A stretch of 6,138 nucleotides of DNA from UBA5500 sp023622465 (GCA_023622465.1 JAMNZE010000133.1:1-6138); one strand, 5' to 3'; numbered from the stretch's first letter, positions 1 through 6,074 are shown. Made by a program: numbers and translations. Notes: generated by a model not told the origin, from the letters alone.

Positions 1-36
1 GAAGGGCGCCGCGTGCCTCTATTCGTGCCAATATAA
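1..36 (+). CDS. possible C-terminal tail of an upstream gene (partial)
   Basis: Frame 1 is open from the window edge to a TAA at 34-36 and reads EGRRVPLFVPI. The stop abuts the ribosome binding site of the next gene, a common arrangement for a co-transcribed upstream gene. Eleven residues are too few to name a family. Frame 3 is also open here and continuous with the M20 gene, so this could be non-coding leader. Evidence is weak. Confidence 0.3.
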   Translation, partial: EGRRVPLFVPI

Positions 37-42
37 AGGAGG
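36..42 (+). promoter_or_regulatory. ribosome binding site fixing the TTG start of the M20 gene
   Basis: AAGGAGG is a near-perfect anti-16S match and lies 8 bases before the TTG at 51. It justifies a TTG start; the frame is open further upstream but offers no ATG. Confidence 0.85.
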
Positions 43-50
43 AGAAAGGG

Positions 51-1685
51 TTGAACAAAGAAGGATTTGATAAAAACCAACAAATCGCCATTGAGTTTCT
101 GCAAAGCCCTGAAACTAAGAAAGTTTTAGCGGAAATCAATGATGCAATTTGGTCCTATGCAGAGTTAGGGTTAGAAGAGTATAACACTGCCAACTTGCTC
201 ATCAACTATTTGGAAAAGGAAGGATTCCATGTTGAAAAAGGGGTCGCAGGCATGCCAACGGCCTTCGTTGCTACCTTTTCTAACGGTCCCGGGCCAACTA
301 TCGGCGTGTTGGGTGAGTTAGATGCATTGCCAATGCTATCCCAAGAGGCAGCCAACCCTACTCATACGCCTATAACTGAGATAAAAGGAGCTATAGGGCC
401 GGGACATGGATGTACCCACAATACTATGGCTACAGCGGCCGCTGGTACGGTTGTAGCAGTTAAGAGAGCTATGGAAGAAGGGGGCTTCACCGGAACCATT
501 AAAATGTTTGGGAGCCCTGCTGAAGAAACGGTAATTAGCCGTCCCTTCATGGTCTATGCCGGGTTATTTGATGATGTAGATGTTGTCATTGATAACCATG
601 GGGGAGATGGGTTTAGTGCATCTTACGGAGTAAGCAGTAACACCAACTGGTCCTTCTCCGTCACCTTCCACGGAAAAACAGCCCACTCAGCGGGAGCCCC
701 ATGGCGTGGAAGATCAGCTCTAGATGCTGTTCAAATAATGAACATGAGTACCGAGTTCCTACGGGAACATCTACACTACACATCCAGAATGCATTATGTG
801 ACGACGGAAGGCGGAGAAGGCCCTAATGTGGTTCCAGATAGAGCAACTACCTGGTATTACGTCAGAAACACAGACAAACTAATTAAGTCTGATTTCGAAA
901 GAGTGCTCAACTGTGCAAAGGCTGCAGCCCTTGCCACAGATACCCAAATGGAAGTTACCCCCTATACTGCAATCCATCAATGCTACAGAAATGAAACTTT
1001 AGCAAATATGGTTCAGGAGAATATCAAGAAGGTGGGAATGCCTGAGTGGACTGAGGAGGAGCAAGAATTCGTAAAGGAATTGCAGAGGGCTGTGGGGGCA
1101 GACGTAACAGGCCTTCCTGACGATTCTGCAATTGACGACAAACCAAAGGGATCGCCTGAAGTTTTTGTAGGCGGGGGATCTTCTGACATAGGCGAGGTTT
1201 CTTTAGTTGTGCCCCTTACAACTCTGAGATTCCCAACTTCTGCCCCAGGAGCTATAGGGCATCACTGGACTACTACTGCAGTAACCGGTTCTACTATTGC
1301 TCATAAAGGGGTGATAGCGGGAGCCCAGGTAATGGCGGCAACTGCAATAGAATTACTGACTAATCCTGACAAAGTGGCTGAGATAAAAGCAGAGTTCAAG
1401 AAGATGCAGGAAGAGCACTTCTATAACTACAAGAACGATGGTAAGAGTCTAATACTCGATGAAAACGGGGAAGCCCAATTTGAATCCTACTTACCTTATC
1501 TATTTGCCAGGGCAGGAAAATACGAATATGATCCCGAAAATGGCAAGTTCTTCGTCCCGGAAGGTAAGGAGGTTGCCCCACCAGTAGGATTCTTAAGTGA
1601 GCAAATGGCCAAGTATCGTCCGCATATGGCTAAGCATTATAAGACTCCCAAGTGGTACGATGGGCCGGAGATTATAACGGAATAA
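51..1685 (+). CDS. M20-family amidohydrolase, AbgB-like (aminobenzoyl-glutamate utilization protein B type)
   Basis: This 544-residue protein is a predicted cytoplasmic di-metal amidohydrolase. AbgB-type members cleave amide bonds of small N-acyl amino acids such as p-aminobenzoyl-glutamate; the substrate here is inferred only by family. Visible M20 motifs, in order: GELDALP at 88-94 (metal-bridging D91), GHGCTHNTM at 118-126 (H119, C121, H123), GSPAEET at 154-160 (the E158/E159 pair expected to hold the general base and a metal ligand), DNHGG at 181-185 (H183), the lid/dimerisation segment GKTAHSAGAPWRGRSALDAV at 208-227 (H212), SSDIGEVS at 377-384, and GHHWTTTA at 403-410 (H404/H405, last metal ligand). 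No signal peptide is seen. The protein is longer than the roughly 480-residue E. coli AbgB, mainly through a charged, aromatic-rich tail after about 440. The start is TTG, supported by AAGGAGG. A terminator follows, so it is probably the last gene of its transcript. Alternatives are other M20D peptidases or aminoacylases. Confidence 0.9.
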   Translation: MNKEGFDKNQQIAIEFLQSPETKKVLAEINDAIWSYAELGLEEYNTANLLINYLEKEGFHVEKGVAGMPTAFVATFSNGPGPTIGVLGELDALPMLSQEAANPTHTPITEIKGAIGPGHGCTHNTMATAAAGTVVAVKRAMEEGGFTGTIKMFGSPAEETVISRPFMVYAGLFDDVDVVIDNHGGDGFSASYGVSSNTNWSFSVTFHGKTAHSAGAPWRGRSALDAVQIMNMSTEFLREHLHYTSRMHYVTTEGGEGPNVVPDRATTWYYVRNTDKLIKSDFERVLNCAKAAALATDTQMEVTPYTAIHQCYRNETLANMVQENIKKVGMPEWTEEEQEFVKELQRAVGADVTGLPDDSAIDDKPKGSPEVFVGGGSSDIGEVSLVVPLTTLRFPTSAPGAIGHHWTTTAVTGSTIAHKGVIAGAQVMAATAIELLTNPDKVAEIKAEFKKMQEEHFYNYKNDGKSLILDENGEAQFESYLPYLFARAGKYEYDPENGKFFVPEGKEVAPPVGFLSEQMAKYRPHMAKHYKTPKWYDGPEIITE

Positions 1686-1724
1686 ATAAGAAGACCTTTA
1701 ACACCGCTTTTGTATGTTTTGCTG

Positions 1725-1764
1725 AAAAGACGGCTCCTGGCGTTGATGCCAGAAGCCGTCTTTT
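1725..1764 (+). terminator. Rho-independent terminator after the M20 gene
   Basis: Arm 1725-1735 (AAAAGACGGCT) pairs perfectly with 1754-1764 (AGCCGTCTTTT). After one C/A mismatch, CTGGC (1737-1741) pairs with GCCAG (1748-1752) around a 6-base loop. The descending arm ends in TTTT. The A-run on the other arm means it could also work from the opposite strand, but no minus-strand gene reads into it. Confidence 0.9.
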
Positions 1765-1870
1765 GTCGTAAGATATGAGTTGTTACAGTTAATTGGTTTA
1801 TCTCTTGATGCTGGGTTAACGGTTGGGGTGAGTTGACATCATACCAAATCTAAATAGGAGAGAACGCAAC

Positions 1871-2377
1871 ATGACTATTGATACGAAATTAGAAAATTTA
1901 AAGTTAAGGTTTGCAGAAAAAAGCGATGTTCCACTAATTTTAGCGTTTATTAAGGAACTTGCCGACTACGAAAACTTATCAAGTGAAGTTGTGGCAACTG
2001 AAGAGATTTTAGCCGAATCATTATTTGAGAAAAAGGCTGCTGAAGTTATTATTGGAGAGTACAATAATAAACCTGTAGCTTTTGCATTGTTTTTTCACAA
2101 CTTCTCTACCTTCTTGGGGAGGCCAGGTATTTACTTAGAAGATTTATACGTCAAACCTGAGATGAGGGGCAAAGGAATAGGGACAATTATGCTCTCTTTT
2201 CTTGCTAAGCTTGCGCTAGAAAGGAATTGTGGCAGGCTAGAATGGTGGTGCCTAGACTGGAACCAGTCAGCCATTCAATTTTATAAACAAATGGGTGCAG
2301 TCCCCATGGACGAATGGACCGTATTTAGAGTTCATGACACCGCTTTGAACAGATTAGCTTCGAGATTTGATGAGTAA
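1871..2377 (+). CDS. GNAT-family N-acetyltransferase, SSAT/diamine (thialysine) acetyltransferase-like
   Basis: This 168-residue soluble protein is a single GNAT domain that transfers acetyl from acetyl-CoA to an amine. The N-terminal strand and helix LKLRFAEKSDVPLILAFIKE start at residue 10. Motif A is at 88-108 (YLEDLYVKPEMRGKGIG onward), with the pyrophosphate-binding RGKGIG at 99-104. Motif B is at 130-143 (WNQSAIQFYKQMGA), with the tyrosine usually serving as general acid. The FFHNFSTFLGRPGIYLEDL and EWWCLDWN stretches are hallmarks of the spermidine/spermine (SSAT, thialysine) subgroup, so a polyamine or lysine-analogue substrate is likely but inferred. Length is normal. The ATG is preceded by TAGGAG at 1855-1860, 10 bases away. 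It stands alone between terminators. Hand counts on sampled 60-base lines gave about 28-47% GC here against 43-60% in the M42 gene, which may hint at different ancestry. Confidence 0.9.
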   Translation: MTIDTKLENLKLRFAEKSDVPLILAFIKELADYENLSSEVVATEEILAESLFEKKAAEVIIGEYNNKPVAFALFFHNFSTFLGRPGIYLEDLYVKPEMRGKGIGTIMLSFLAKLALERNCGRLEWWCLDWNQSAIQFYKQMGAVPMDEWTVFRVHDTALNRLASRFDE

Positions 2378-2464
2378 ACTCTAAGCTGTTTGCAATTATT
2401 CTCGGGGGCCCGGGGCGTTTGGCTTACTGCATATTGTTGGAAAAAAAGCGTTTGCAGGGGGATG

Positions 2465-2482
2465 GGGCGCTCCGCCCTTTTT
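2465..2482 (+). terminator. compact Rho-independent terminator after the acetyltransferase gene
   Basis: GGGCG (2465-2469), loop CTC, CGCCC (2473-2477), then TTTTT (2478-2482). It is a short, very GC-rich stem with a clean U tract, about 90 bases past the acetyltransferase stop. Confidence 0.7.
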
Positions 2483-2515
2483 GCTGATATTGCTTTTCAA
2501 ATAAAGTCAAATAGT

Positions 2516-2548
2516 AAAGGAGACGATCCTGTCGAGTCGTCTCCTTTT
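2516..2548. terminator. intergenic terminator, probably bidirectional
   Basis: AAAGGAGACGA (2516-2526) pairs perfectly over 11 bases with TCGTCTCCTTT (2537-2547), with a 10-base loop. On the plus strand it is followed by TTTTCCTT; on the minus strand by TTTACTATTTG. It lies between the convergent acetyltransferase and anti-sigma genes, 19 bases past the minus-strand stop, and can serve both. Confidence 0.85.
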
Positions 2549-2566
2549 CCTTCTGCAGGGGCTACC

Positions 2567-3673
2567 CTAGTTAAAACCACCATCCCAGACCGGCAGGTTT
2601 TCTAAAAACTCGCTTTGAACACCCGGAACGTAGAAGACACCAAAGGTTTTCAGCCCGTTTTCTAACTCCATGGTTGGCATCTCAACCAAAAACTTATAGT
2701 AGGGCATGAACACACTGTCAAGCCGGCCAGTGCGGTATATCAATTCCACACGCGCAATATACTCTTCGCCCGGAAATGCTTCGGGAACGGTTGTTATATA
2801 ATGCCTATCCAGCAGAAGCTGGCGGGCCTCTGTGGCTGTGATTAGGGGATAATCGCCGATCTTTTGCGACAGATCTGGGGCGTAAAGGCTAATTGCGCCC
2901 AGATCACCCGCATCGGTTGCTGAGAAATAGAGCCGATTAAAGTTGTAATTGAGTATGCGATCGGTGAGACTGCCTGCGTTGTCAAAAACGAAGGTGCCGA
3001 GACGGGTGAGCGCTCCATCGTAGGTGTAGCTGGCTGTCAGATCATACCCGGGTGTGGTTATGCCCAAGCAAGAGCCATACTGGGAAAAGAGGTATTGGGT
3101 AATGGCAAAAGCCTGTTCAGGGGAAGCTCCATAGGTAAAGCTATAGCCGTCAGGTAAAGGTAAACCTCTGTTGTAGATAGTGCCGTCAATTGCTTTGTAC
3201 AGGTATTCGAAAGAGATGGTCAAGCTGTTGTAGTTGCGGAGCTTGCCGATTTGCTTGGCTAAATGAGCCCTTTCTGGGGCCAGTGTCATATAGATATGCC
3301 CGTCCTTTTGCACTTCAATTTCGACACCGTCACATCTAGCAGTTGCCTGAAATATATTCCCCTCTTGCTCCAGTGGGGGGTCTGTATGCAGTGATGCTAC
3401 TTTCAGTCCTAATAGATTGGCGATCTTCTCTGCTTCAGCCAGCATCTCTTGGGCAGATAAACCGCTTACTGGTGCGCCTGCGCTGTCATATTCATTGGGG
3501 TTAGTAAACACGGGCAGGGTTGGGAGGTGATTATCCTCTGTCCAGGGGTTGCCGTTCTGCAATTCGCTGACATCATAGCAAGTCGGAAGGATCAGTTGTT
3601 GGAACGGGATCATCTTCTGTCTCAGGGTTACTGTCCGGTAATTCACTGACATTATGGTCTGAAGTGCCGGCAA
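2567..3673 (-). CDS. C-terminal half of the anti-sigma-like protein: large extracytoplasmic domain
   Basis: The open frame is 368 codons, but only the part after about 3577 (starting YDVSELQNGNPW) looks like native protein. The first 32 codons from ATG 3671-3673 (MPALQTIMSVNYRTV) are the linker read out of frame, and no ribosome binding site was recognised for them. The remaining 336 residues contain NPWTEDNHLPTLPVFTNP, a helical GLSAQEMLAEAEKIANLLGL segment, and alternating strand-like stretches to a C-terminus reading ENGLKTFGVFYVPGVQSEFL. This resembles, from memory, the outer domain of Clostridia proteins encoded beside this type of sigma factor. There is no catalytic motif, signal peptide or cell-wall anchor. 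Its role is inferred as sensing or ligand binding outside the cell, passed to the sigma factor through the membrane anchor. Confidence 0.65.
   Translation of the reverse strand: MPALQTIMSVNYRTVTLRQKMIPFQQLILPTCYDVSELQNGNPWTEDNHLPTLPVFTNPNEYDSAGAPVSGLSAQEMLAEAEKIANLLGLKVASLHTDPPLEQEGNIFQATARCDGVEIEVQKDGHIYMTLAPERAHLAKQIGKLRNYNSLTISFEYLYKAIDGTIYNRGLPLPDGYSFTYGASPEQAFAITQYLFSQYGSCLGITTPGYDLTASYTYDGALTRLGTFVFDNAGSLTDRILNYNFNRLYFSATDAGDLGAISLYAPDLSQKIGDYPLITATEARQLLLDRHYITTVPEAFPGEEYIARVELIYRTGRLDSVFMPYYKFLVEMPTMELENGLKTFGVFYVPGVQSEFLENLPVWDGGFN
3500..3656 (-). repeat. diverged tandem duplication at the frame break
   Basis: On the minus strand, the segment beginning at 3656 (CATAATGTCAGTGAATTACC) is repeated starting at 3577 (TATGATGTCAGCGAATTGCA). 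By hand, 43 of the first 60 aligned bases match without gaps, and 11 of 20 residues match when each copy is read in its own frame. The spacing is 79 bases, not a multiple of three, which equals the observed frame change. Similarity fades over the last 18 bases. Confidence 0.7.
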
Positions 3674-3926
3674 AGCCGGAGGGCTCCTGCCCGGTATTTA
3701 CCGTGGAATTTGGAAGTTCGAAGGGATCAATGGGGGAATTGGGCTGTGTCTGCTGCAACCACAGCGGTATGACTATAAGTAGACAGGCAGCGACAACGGC
3801 ACCAAGAGATGCCCACCTGACCCAAGTTCGTCTGTTGAGTTTGGTTGTTGTCAGCTGGACGTCAGCGTCAACGATGATATTGTCATCAATTTGACCGATG
3901 TAGTCCAGCAATCTTTCGGGTTTCAT
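3573..3926 (-). CDS. N-terminal half of the anti-sigma-like protein: cytoplasmic tail, membrane anchor, linker
   Basis: This frame gives 117 residues. Residues 1-34 (MKPERLLDYIGQIDDNIIVD onward) are the probable cytoplasmic sigma-binding part. Residues 35-57 (WVRWASLGAVVAACLLIVIPLWL by position) form one hydrophobic membrane segment preceded by basic residues (K29, R32, R33, R37), consistent with an N-in orientation. Residues 58-117 are a Pro/Ser/Asp/Glu-rich linker. No zinc-binding HxxxCxxC motif is seen, so it is not a classical ZAS-type anti-sigma. The ATG overlaps the sigma stop as ATGA, and AAGGAGG at 3937-3943 precedes it by 10 bases, indicating coupled expression. As it stands, the product ends within the linker and lacks the outer domain; it might still tether the sigma factor. 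Confidence 0.7.
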   Translation of the reverse strand: MKPERLLDYIGQIDDNIIVDADVQLTTTKLNRRTWVRWASLGAVVAACLLIVIPLWLQQTQPNSPIDPFELPNSTVNTGQEPSGFAGTSDHNVSELPDSNPETEDDPVPTTDPSDLL

Positions 3927-4483
3927 ATGCTCACTCCCTCCTTTTGGAGATAGGCTCTAAGCTTGTTACGTGTTCGGAAAAGCATCGACTTTACTTTGCT
4001 TTCGCTCATTTGTAAACGTGTCGCAATGGCTTGAATGGAGTCGGCGTACCAATATCGCCTTACGAACACGATCCTGCTTTCGCTATCCAAGGACAGCAGA
4101 AAGGAGTTGATGGCCCCGATGACCAAGCTGGCTTCGTATTCTTTCTCCACATTACTGGTTGATGGTATGCACTCTTCCAACTCGCTGTATATCAAGGCCA
4201 TATTGTCGCCGCCGCGCTTCTTTCTTCTTTGTTCTTTATATTTGTTCAGCGAAAGATTGCGGGTGATTTTGCCTAAGTAGGCGCGAAAGTTTGCCGGGCG
4301 TTGGGGGGGTATAGTGTCCCACGCGATACGATAAGTATCATTCACACATTCTTCTGCATCCTCGTGACTCTGTAAAATGTTAATGGCTATGCTAAAGCAG
4401 TAACCCCCGTACTTTTTGTCAGTTTCTCTAATGGCCGATTCGGATCGCCCCCAATACAAAGCGAGTAGCATATCGTCATCCAT
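3923..4483 (-). CDS. RNA polymerase sigma factor, sigma-70 family, ECF-like
   Basis: This 186-residue protein directs RNA polymerase to a specific promoter set. The sigma-2 region spans about 21-90 (DKKYGGYCFSIAINIL, then EDAEECVNDTYRIAWDTIPP with the -10-recognition helix, then FRAYLGKITRNLSLNKYKEQ). A short variable linker follows, then sigma-4 at about 118-181 with the -35-binding helix-turn-helix at 148-172 (DSIQAIATRLQMSESKVKSM). No sigma-3 region is present. ATG at 4483 was chosen because AAGGGGG (4491-4497) lies 7 bases upstream and the protein then starts at the usual place for the family. An in-frame ATG at 4549 would add 22 residues but has no ribosome binding site. The stop overlaps the anti-sigma start (ATGA), so the two are co-transcribed and probably co-regulated. 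The target promoters are unknown. Confidence 0.9.
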   Translation of the reverse strand: MDDDMLLALYWGRSESAIRETDKKYGGYCFSIAINILQSHEDAEECVNDTYRIAWDTIPPQRPANFRAYLGKITRNLSLNKYKEQRRKKRGGDNMALIYSELEECIPSTSNVEKEYEASLVIGAINSFLLSLDSESRIVFVRRYWYADSIQAIATRLQMSESKVKSMLFRTRNKLRAYLQKEGVSI

Positions 4484-4809
4484 CTCTATGCCCCCTTGAG
4501 TTTTTTGCCCCTCACCTATAAAGACAACAAAAAAACGAATTCGTTGCATTGCTAGGTAGAATTATTTAAAAACTGAACACACATGTTTGACGTCGGCGGT
4601 ATGTTTACAATCTGATGACCTCAACTAACTTTAGTATAGCAACTTAAGGGTAAGGGGCGTTTGCCAGTTAGGGAATGAGCAGCAGGAATCCTTAAGAGGG
4701 TGAAGGATTTCGGTGGGGTATGAAGAAATTTCTCCATAGAAGTAGGTAGTGGGGTAAATACCCACAGTGTAATAGACTAAAATTACGATGATAGGAGGTT
4801 GATTAACCA
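4484..4809. other. divergent intergenic region with short inverted repeats
   Basis: This region of 326 bases separates the sigma operon (leftward) and the M42 gene (rightward) and must hold both promoters. No full consensus promoter was found. Features seen: ATGTTT repeated at 4583-4588 and 4601-4606, flanking GACGTC; an inverted repeat AATCCTT/AAGGATT (4687-4693 and 4703-4709); the palindrome AGAAATTTCT (4724-4733); and GGGTA-AA-TACCC (4752-4763). TAAAAT at 4778-4783 is a fair -10 for the M42 gene but lacks a clear -35. AGGAGG at 4793-4798 is the M42 ribosome binding site. No recognised riboswitch or T-box motif is visible. Confidence 0.5.
4491..4497 (-). promoter_or_regulatory. ribosome binding site deciding the sigma factor start
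   Basis: AAGGGGG on the minus strand, 7 bases before ATG 4481-4483. Nothing comparable precedes the upstream in-frame ATG at 4547-4549. Confidence 0.75.
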
Positions 4810-5886
4810 ATGGATCGTATCAAACTTATTGAAGAACTATCTAATGCCTTCGGGCCATCCGGTTTTGAGGATGAGGTAGTAGATGTTGTCGTCAAACATG
4901 CCGAGGGACTGGATGTTGAAGTCGACCCGATGAACAATGTTTATGCCCGTCTGAAGGGGAACACCGGTAATCGGCCGGTATTTATGCTGGATGCCCACAC
5001 CGACGAGGTCGGTTTTATTGTTCAATCCATTACAGCTAAAGGCCTACTTCGCATCCTGCCCCTCGGTGGTTGGGTGACTACCAACATCCCAGCCCATACG
5101 GTGTTAGTCAGAAACAGTAAAGGTCAGTTGATTAGAGGTATTACCACATCTAAGCCGCCCCATTTTATGAGTCCCGCCGAGAGAGAGAAGCCACTGGCCA
5201 TAGACGATATTTATGTGGATGTAGGTGCCACTAGTCGGCAAGAAGTTGTGGAACACTTTGGCATCGAGCCGGGCGACCCGATTGCACCGGATGTTACTTT
5301 TTCATATAACGAGCAGACCGGCGTCATGTTGGGCAAAGCCTTTGACAACCGCCTGGGTTGCCTCTGCATTTTAGAGGTCATGAAGCGGCTTAAGGATGAA
5401 AAGCTGAGCGTGGATGTGGTGGGTGCCTTTGCCGCCCAGGAAGAAGTAGGTACCCGTGGTGCCGAGGTGACAGCTAGAACGGTAAAGCCCGATCTGGCCA
5501 TCGTCTTCGAGGGCTCGCCCGCCGATGACCTCTATTATGATGAATTCACTGCCCAGGGATGCCTGAAAAAGGGAACCCAGATCCGCCATTTGGATCGTTC
5601 CATGGTCAGCAATCCGCGCTTCATTAACTATGCTAAGCAGTTGGCCAAAGACAAAGGTATCGCCTATCAGAGTGCAGTCCGCTCCGGCGGTGGTACCAAC
5701 GCGGGTAAGATCCATCTCTCCAATAAGGGTGTGCCGACGCTAGTGCTAGGCATTCCAGTCAGGTATGCCCACACCCACTATGGATATTCTGCAGACGTGG
5801 ATATCGATGCCACCGTGGATTTGGCCGTTGAAGTAATCAAAGGCCTCACCGATGAAAAGGTGAAGGAGCTGTTGGGGCAGAAGTAG
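4810..5886 (+). CDS. M42-family metallo-aminopeptidase (glutamyl aminopeptidase/endoglucanase-like)
   Basis: This 358-residue cytoplasmic di-zinc enzyme, in a family that forms large dodecameric (TET) shells, trims N-terminal residues from short peptides. Visible motifs: the opening SNAFGPSGFEDEV (11-23), a family signature; DAHTDEVGF (61-69, ligand H63, D65); GKAFDNR (175-181, bridging D179); AAQEEVGTRGAE (208-219, general base E211 and ligand E212); FEGS at 233-236, where E234 stands at the usual Asp/Glu ligand position; GGGTNAGKIHL (293-303); and RYAHTHYG (318-325, ligand H321). All metal and catalytic positions are therefore filled. The exact HTHYG form after the last histidine differs from the more usual HSPVE. 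Length is normal. The ATG follows AGGAGG by 11 bases. It is monocistronic, with a strong terminator 31 bases later. Proteins of this family are sometimes misnamed cellulases; peptide substrates are far more likely. Confidence 0.93.
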   Translation: MDRIKLIEELSNAFGPSGFEDEVVDVVVKHAEGLDVEVDPMNNVYARLKGNTGNRPVFMLDAHTDEVGFIVQSITAKGLLRILPLGGWVTTNIPAHTVLVRNSKGQLIRGITTSKPPHFMSPAEREKPLAIDDIYVDVGATSRQEVVEHFGIEPGDPIAPDVTFSYNEQTGVMLGKAFDNRLGCLCILEVMKRLKDEKLSVDVVGAFAAQEEVGTRGAEVTARTVKPDLAIVFEGSPADDLYYDEFTAQGCLKKGTQIRHLDRSMVSNPRFINYAKQLAKDKGIAYQSAVRSGGGTNAGKIHLSNKGVPTLVLGIPVRYAHTHYGYSADVDIDATVDLAVEVIKGLTDEKVKELLGQK

Positions 5887-5917
5887 CTATGTTGCTTGTA
5901 CTTACGAGCTAGAAATG

Positions 5918-5951
5918 AGCGGTATTCGCATGTATCCGAATACCGCTTTTT
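5918..5951 (+). terminator. Rho-independent terminator after the M42 gene
   Basis: AGCGGTATTCG (5918-5928) pairs perfectly with CGAATACCGCT (5937-5947) around an 8-base loop, followed by a run of five T (5947-5951). Confidence 0.92.
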
Positions 5952-5954
5952 AGT

Positions 5955-5982
5955 GCAGTCGTCGACAGGCGGCTGCTTTCTT
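5955..5982 (+). terminator. possible second, weaker terminator hairpin
   Basis: GCAGTCG (5955-5961) pairs with CGGCTGC (5970-5976) with one G-T wobble and an 8-base loop, followed by TTTCTT. It stands directly behind the strong terminator and may be a backup or chance. Confidence 0.35.
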
Positions 5983-6074
5983 ACTTTGTTAAGTCCTAAT
6001 CGCCAGGAAGCAGGATGCGTCCTTTATCTGGCTAATAAGAAGGTCATGGAATAGTTCTGTGCGGAGGTGGCGTA

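Larger units (their letters stand above)
2567..3926 (-). pseudogene. frameshifted anti-sigma-factor-like membrane protein gene (whole locus)
   Basis: Two overlapping minus-strand frames together make one plausible protein of about 452 residues: a short cytoplasmic N-terminus, one membrane segment, an acidic/proline linker, and a large extracytoplasmic domain. The first frame runs from ATG 3924-3926 to a TGA at 3573-3575. The second carries the rest, from about 3577 to TAG at 2567-2569. Dropping one base near 3578 joins ...TTDPSDL directly to YDVSELQNG. The gene directly follows, and overlaps by ATGA, an ECF-like sigma factor gene, so it is inferred to be its anti-sigma factor. The break sits at a diverged tandem duplication. 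Whether it is a true mutation, a sequencing error, or a recoding site cannot be settled here; the CTA-TGA context is a poor slippage site. The long intact reading frame after the break suggests a recent or artefactual event. Confidence 0.75.

Noticed and set aside
1833..1838. TTGACA as a -35 box for the acetyltransferase gene
   Set aside because: A -10 box at 16-18 bases would fall on the ribosome binding site and the sequence there (AGGAGA) does not match.
2390..2605. 71-codon plus-strand open frame starting MQLFSGARGVWL
   Set aside because: It runs through both terminator hairpins and into the end of the opposite-strand gene, has no ribosome binding site, and its composition is not protein-like.
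3573..3585. Programmed +1 frameshift at CTA-TGA, as in the prfB gene
   Set aside because: Shifting a leucine tRNA from CTA to TAT would lose pairing at two positions, and no internal Shine-Dalgarno-like stimulator precedes it. A one-base mutation or error fits better.
3640..3673. ATG at 3671-3673 as the true start of the outer-domain protein
   Set aside because: The first 32 codons translate the linker of the other frame, no ribosome binding site was seen, and the product would have no export signal for a domain expected outside the cell.
4484..4549. Longer sigma factor start at ATG 4547-4549
   Set aside because: There is no ribosome binding site before it, and the extra 22 residues precede the normal family start; the internal ATG at 4483 has AAGGGGG at ideal spacing.
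5211..5715. Minus-strand open frames inside the M42 gene
   Set aside because: They are opposite-strand shadows of a gene with complete family motifs, overlap each other, and lack ribosome binding sites.
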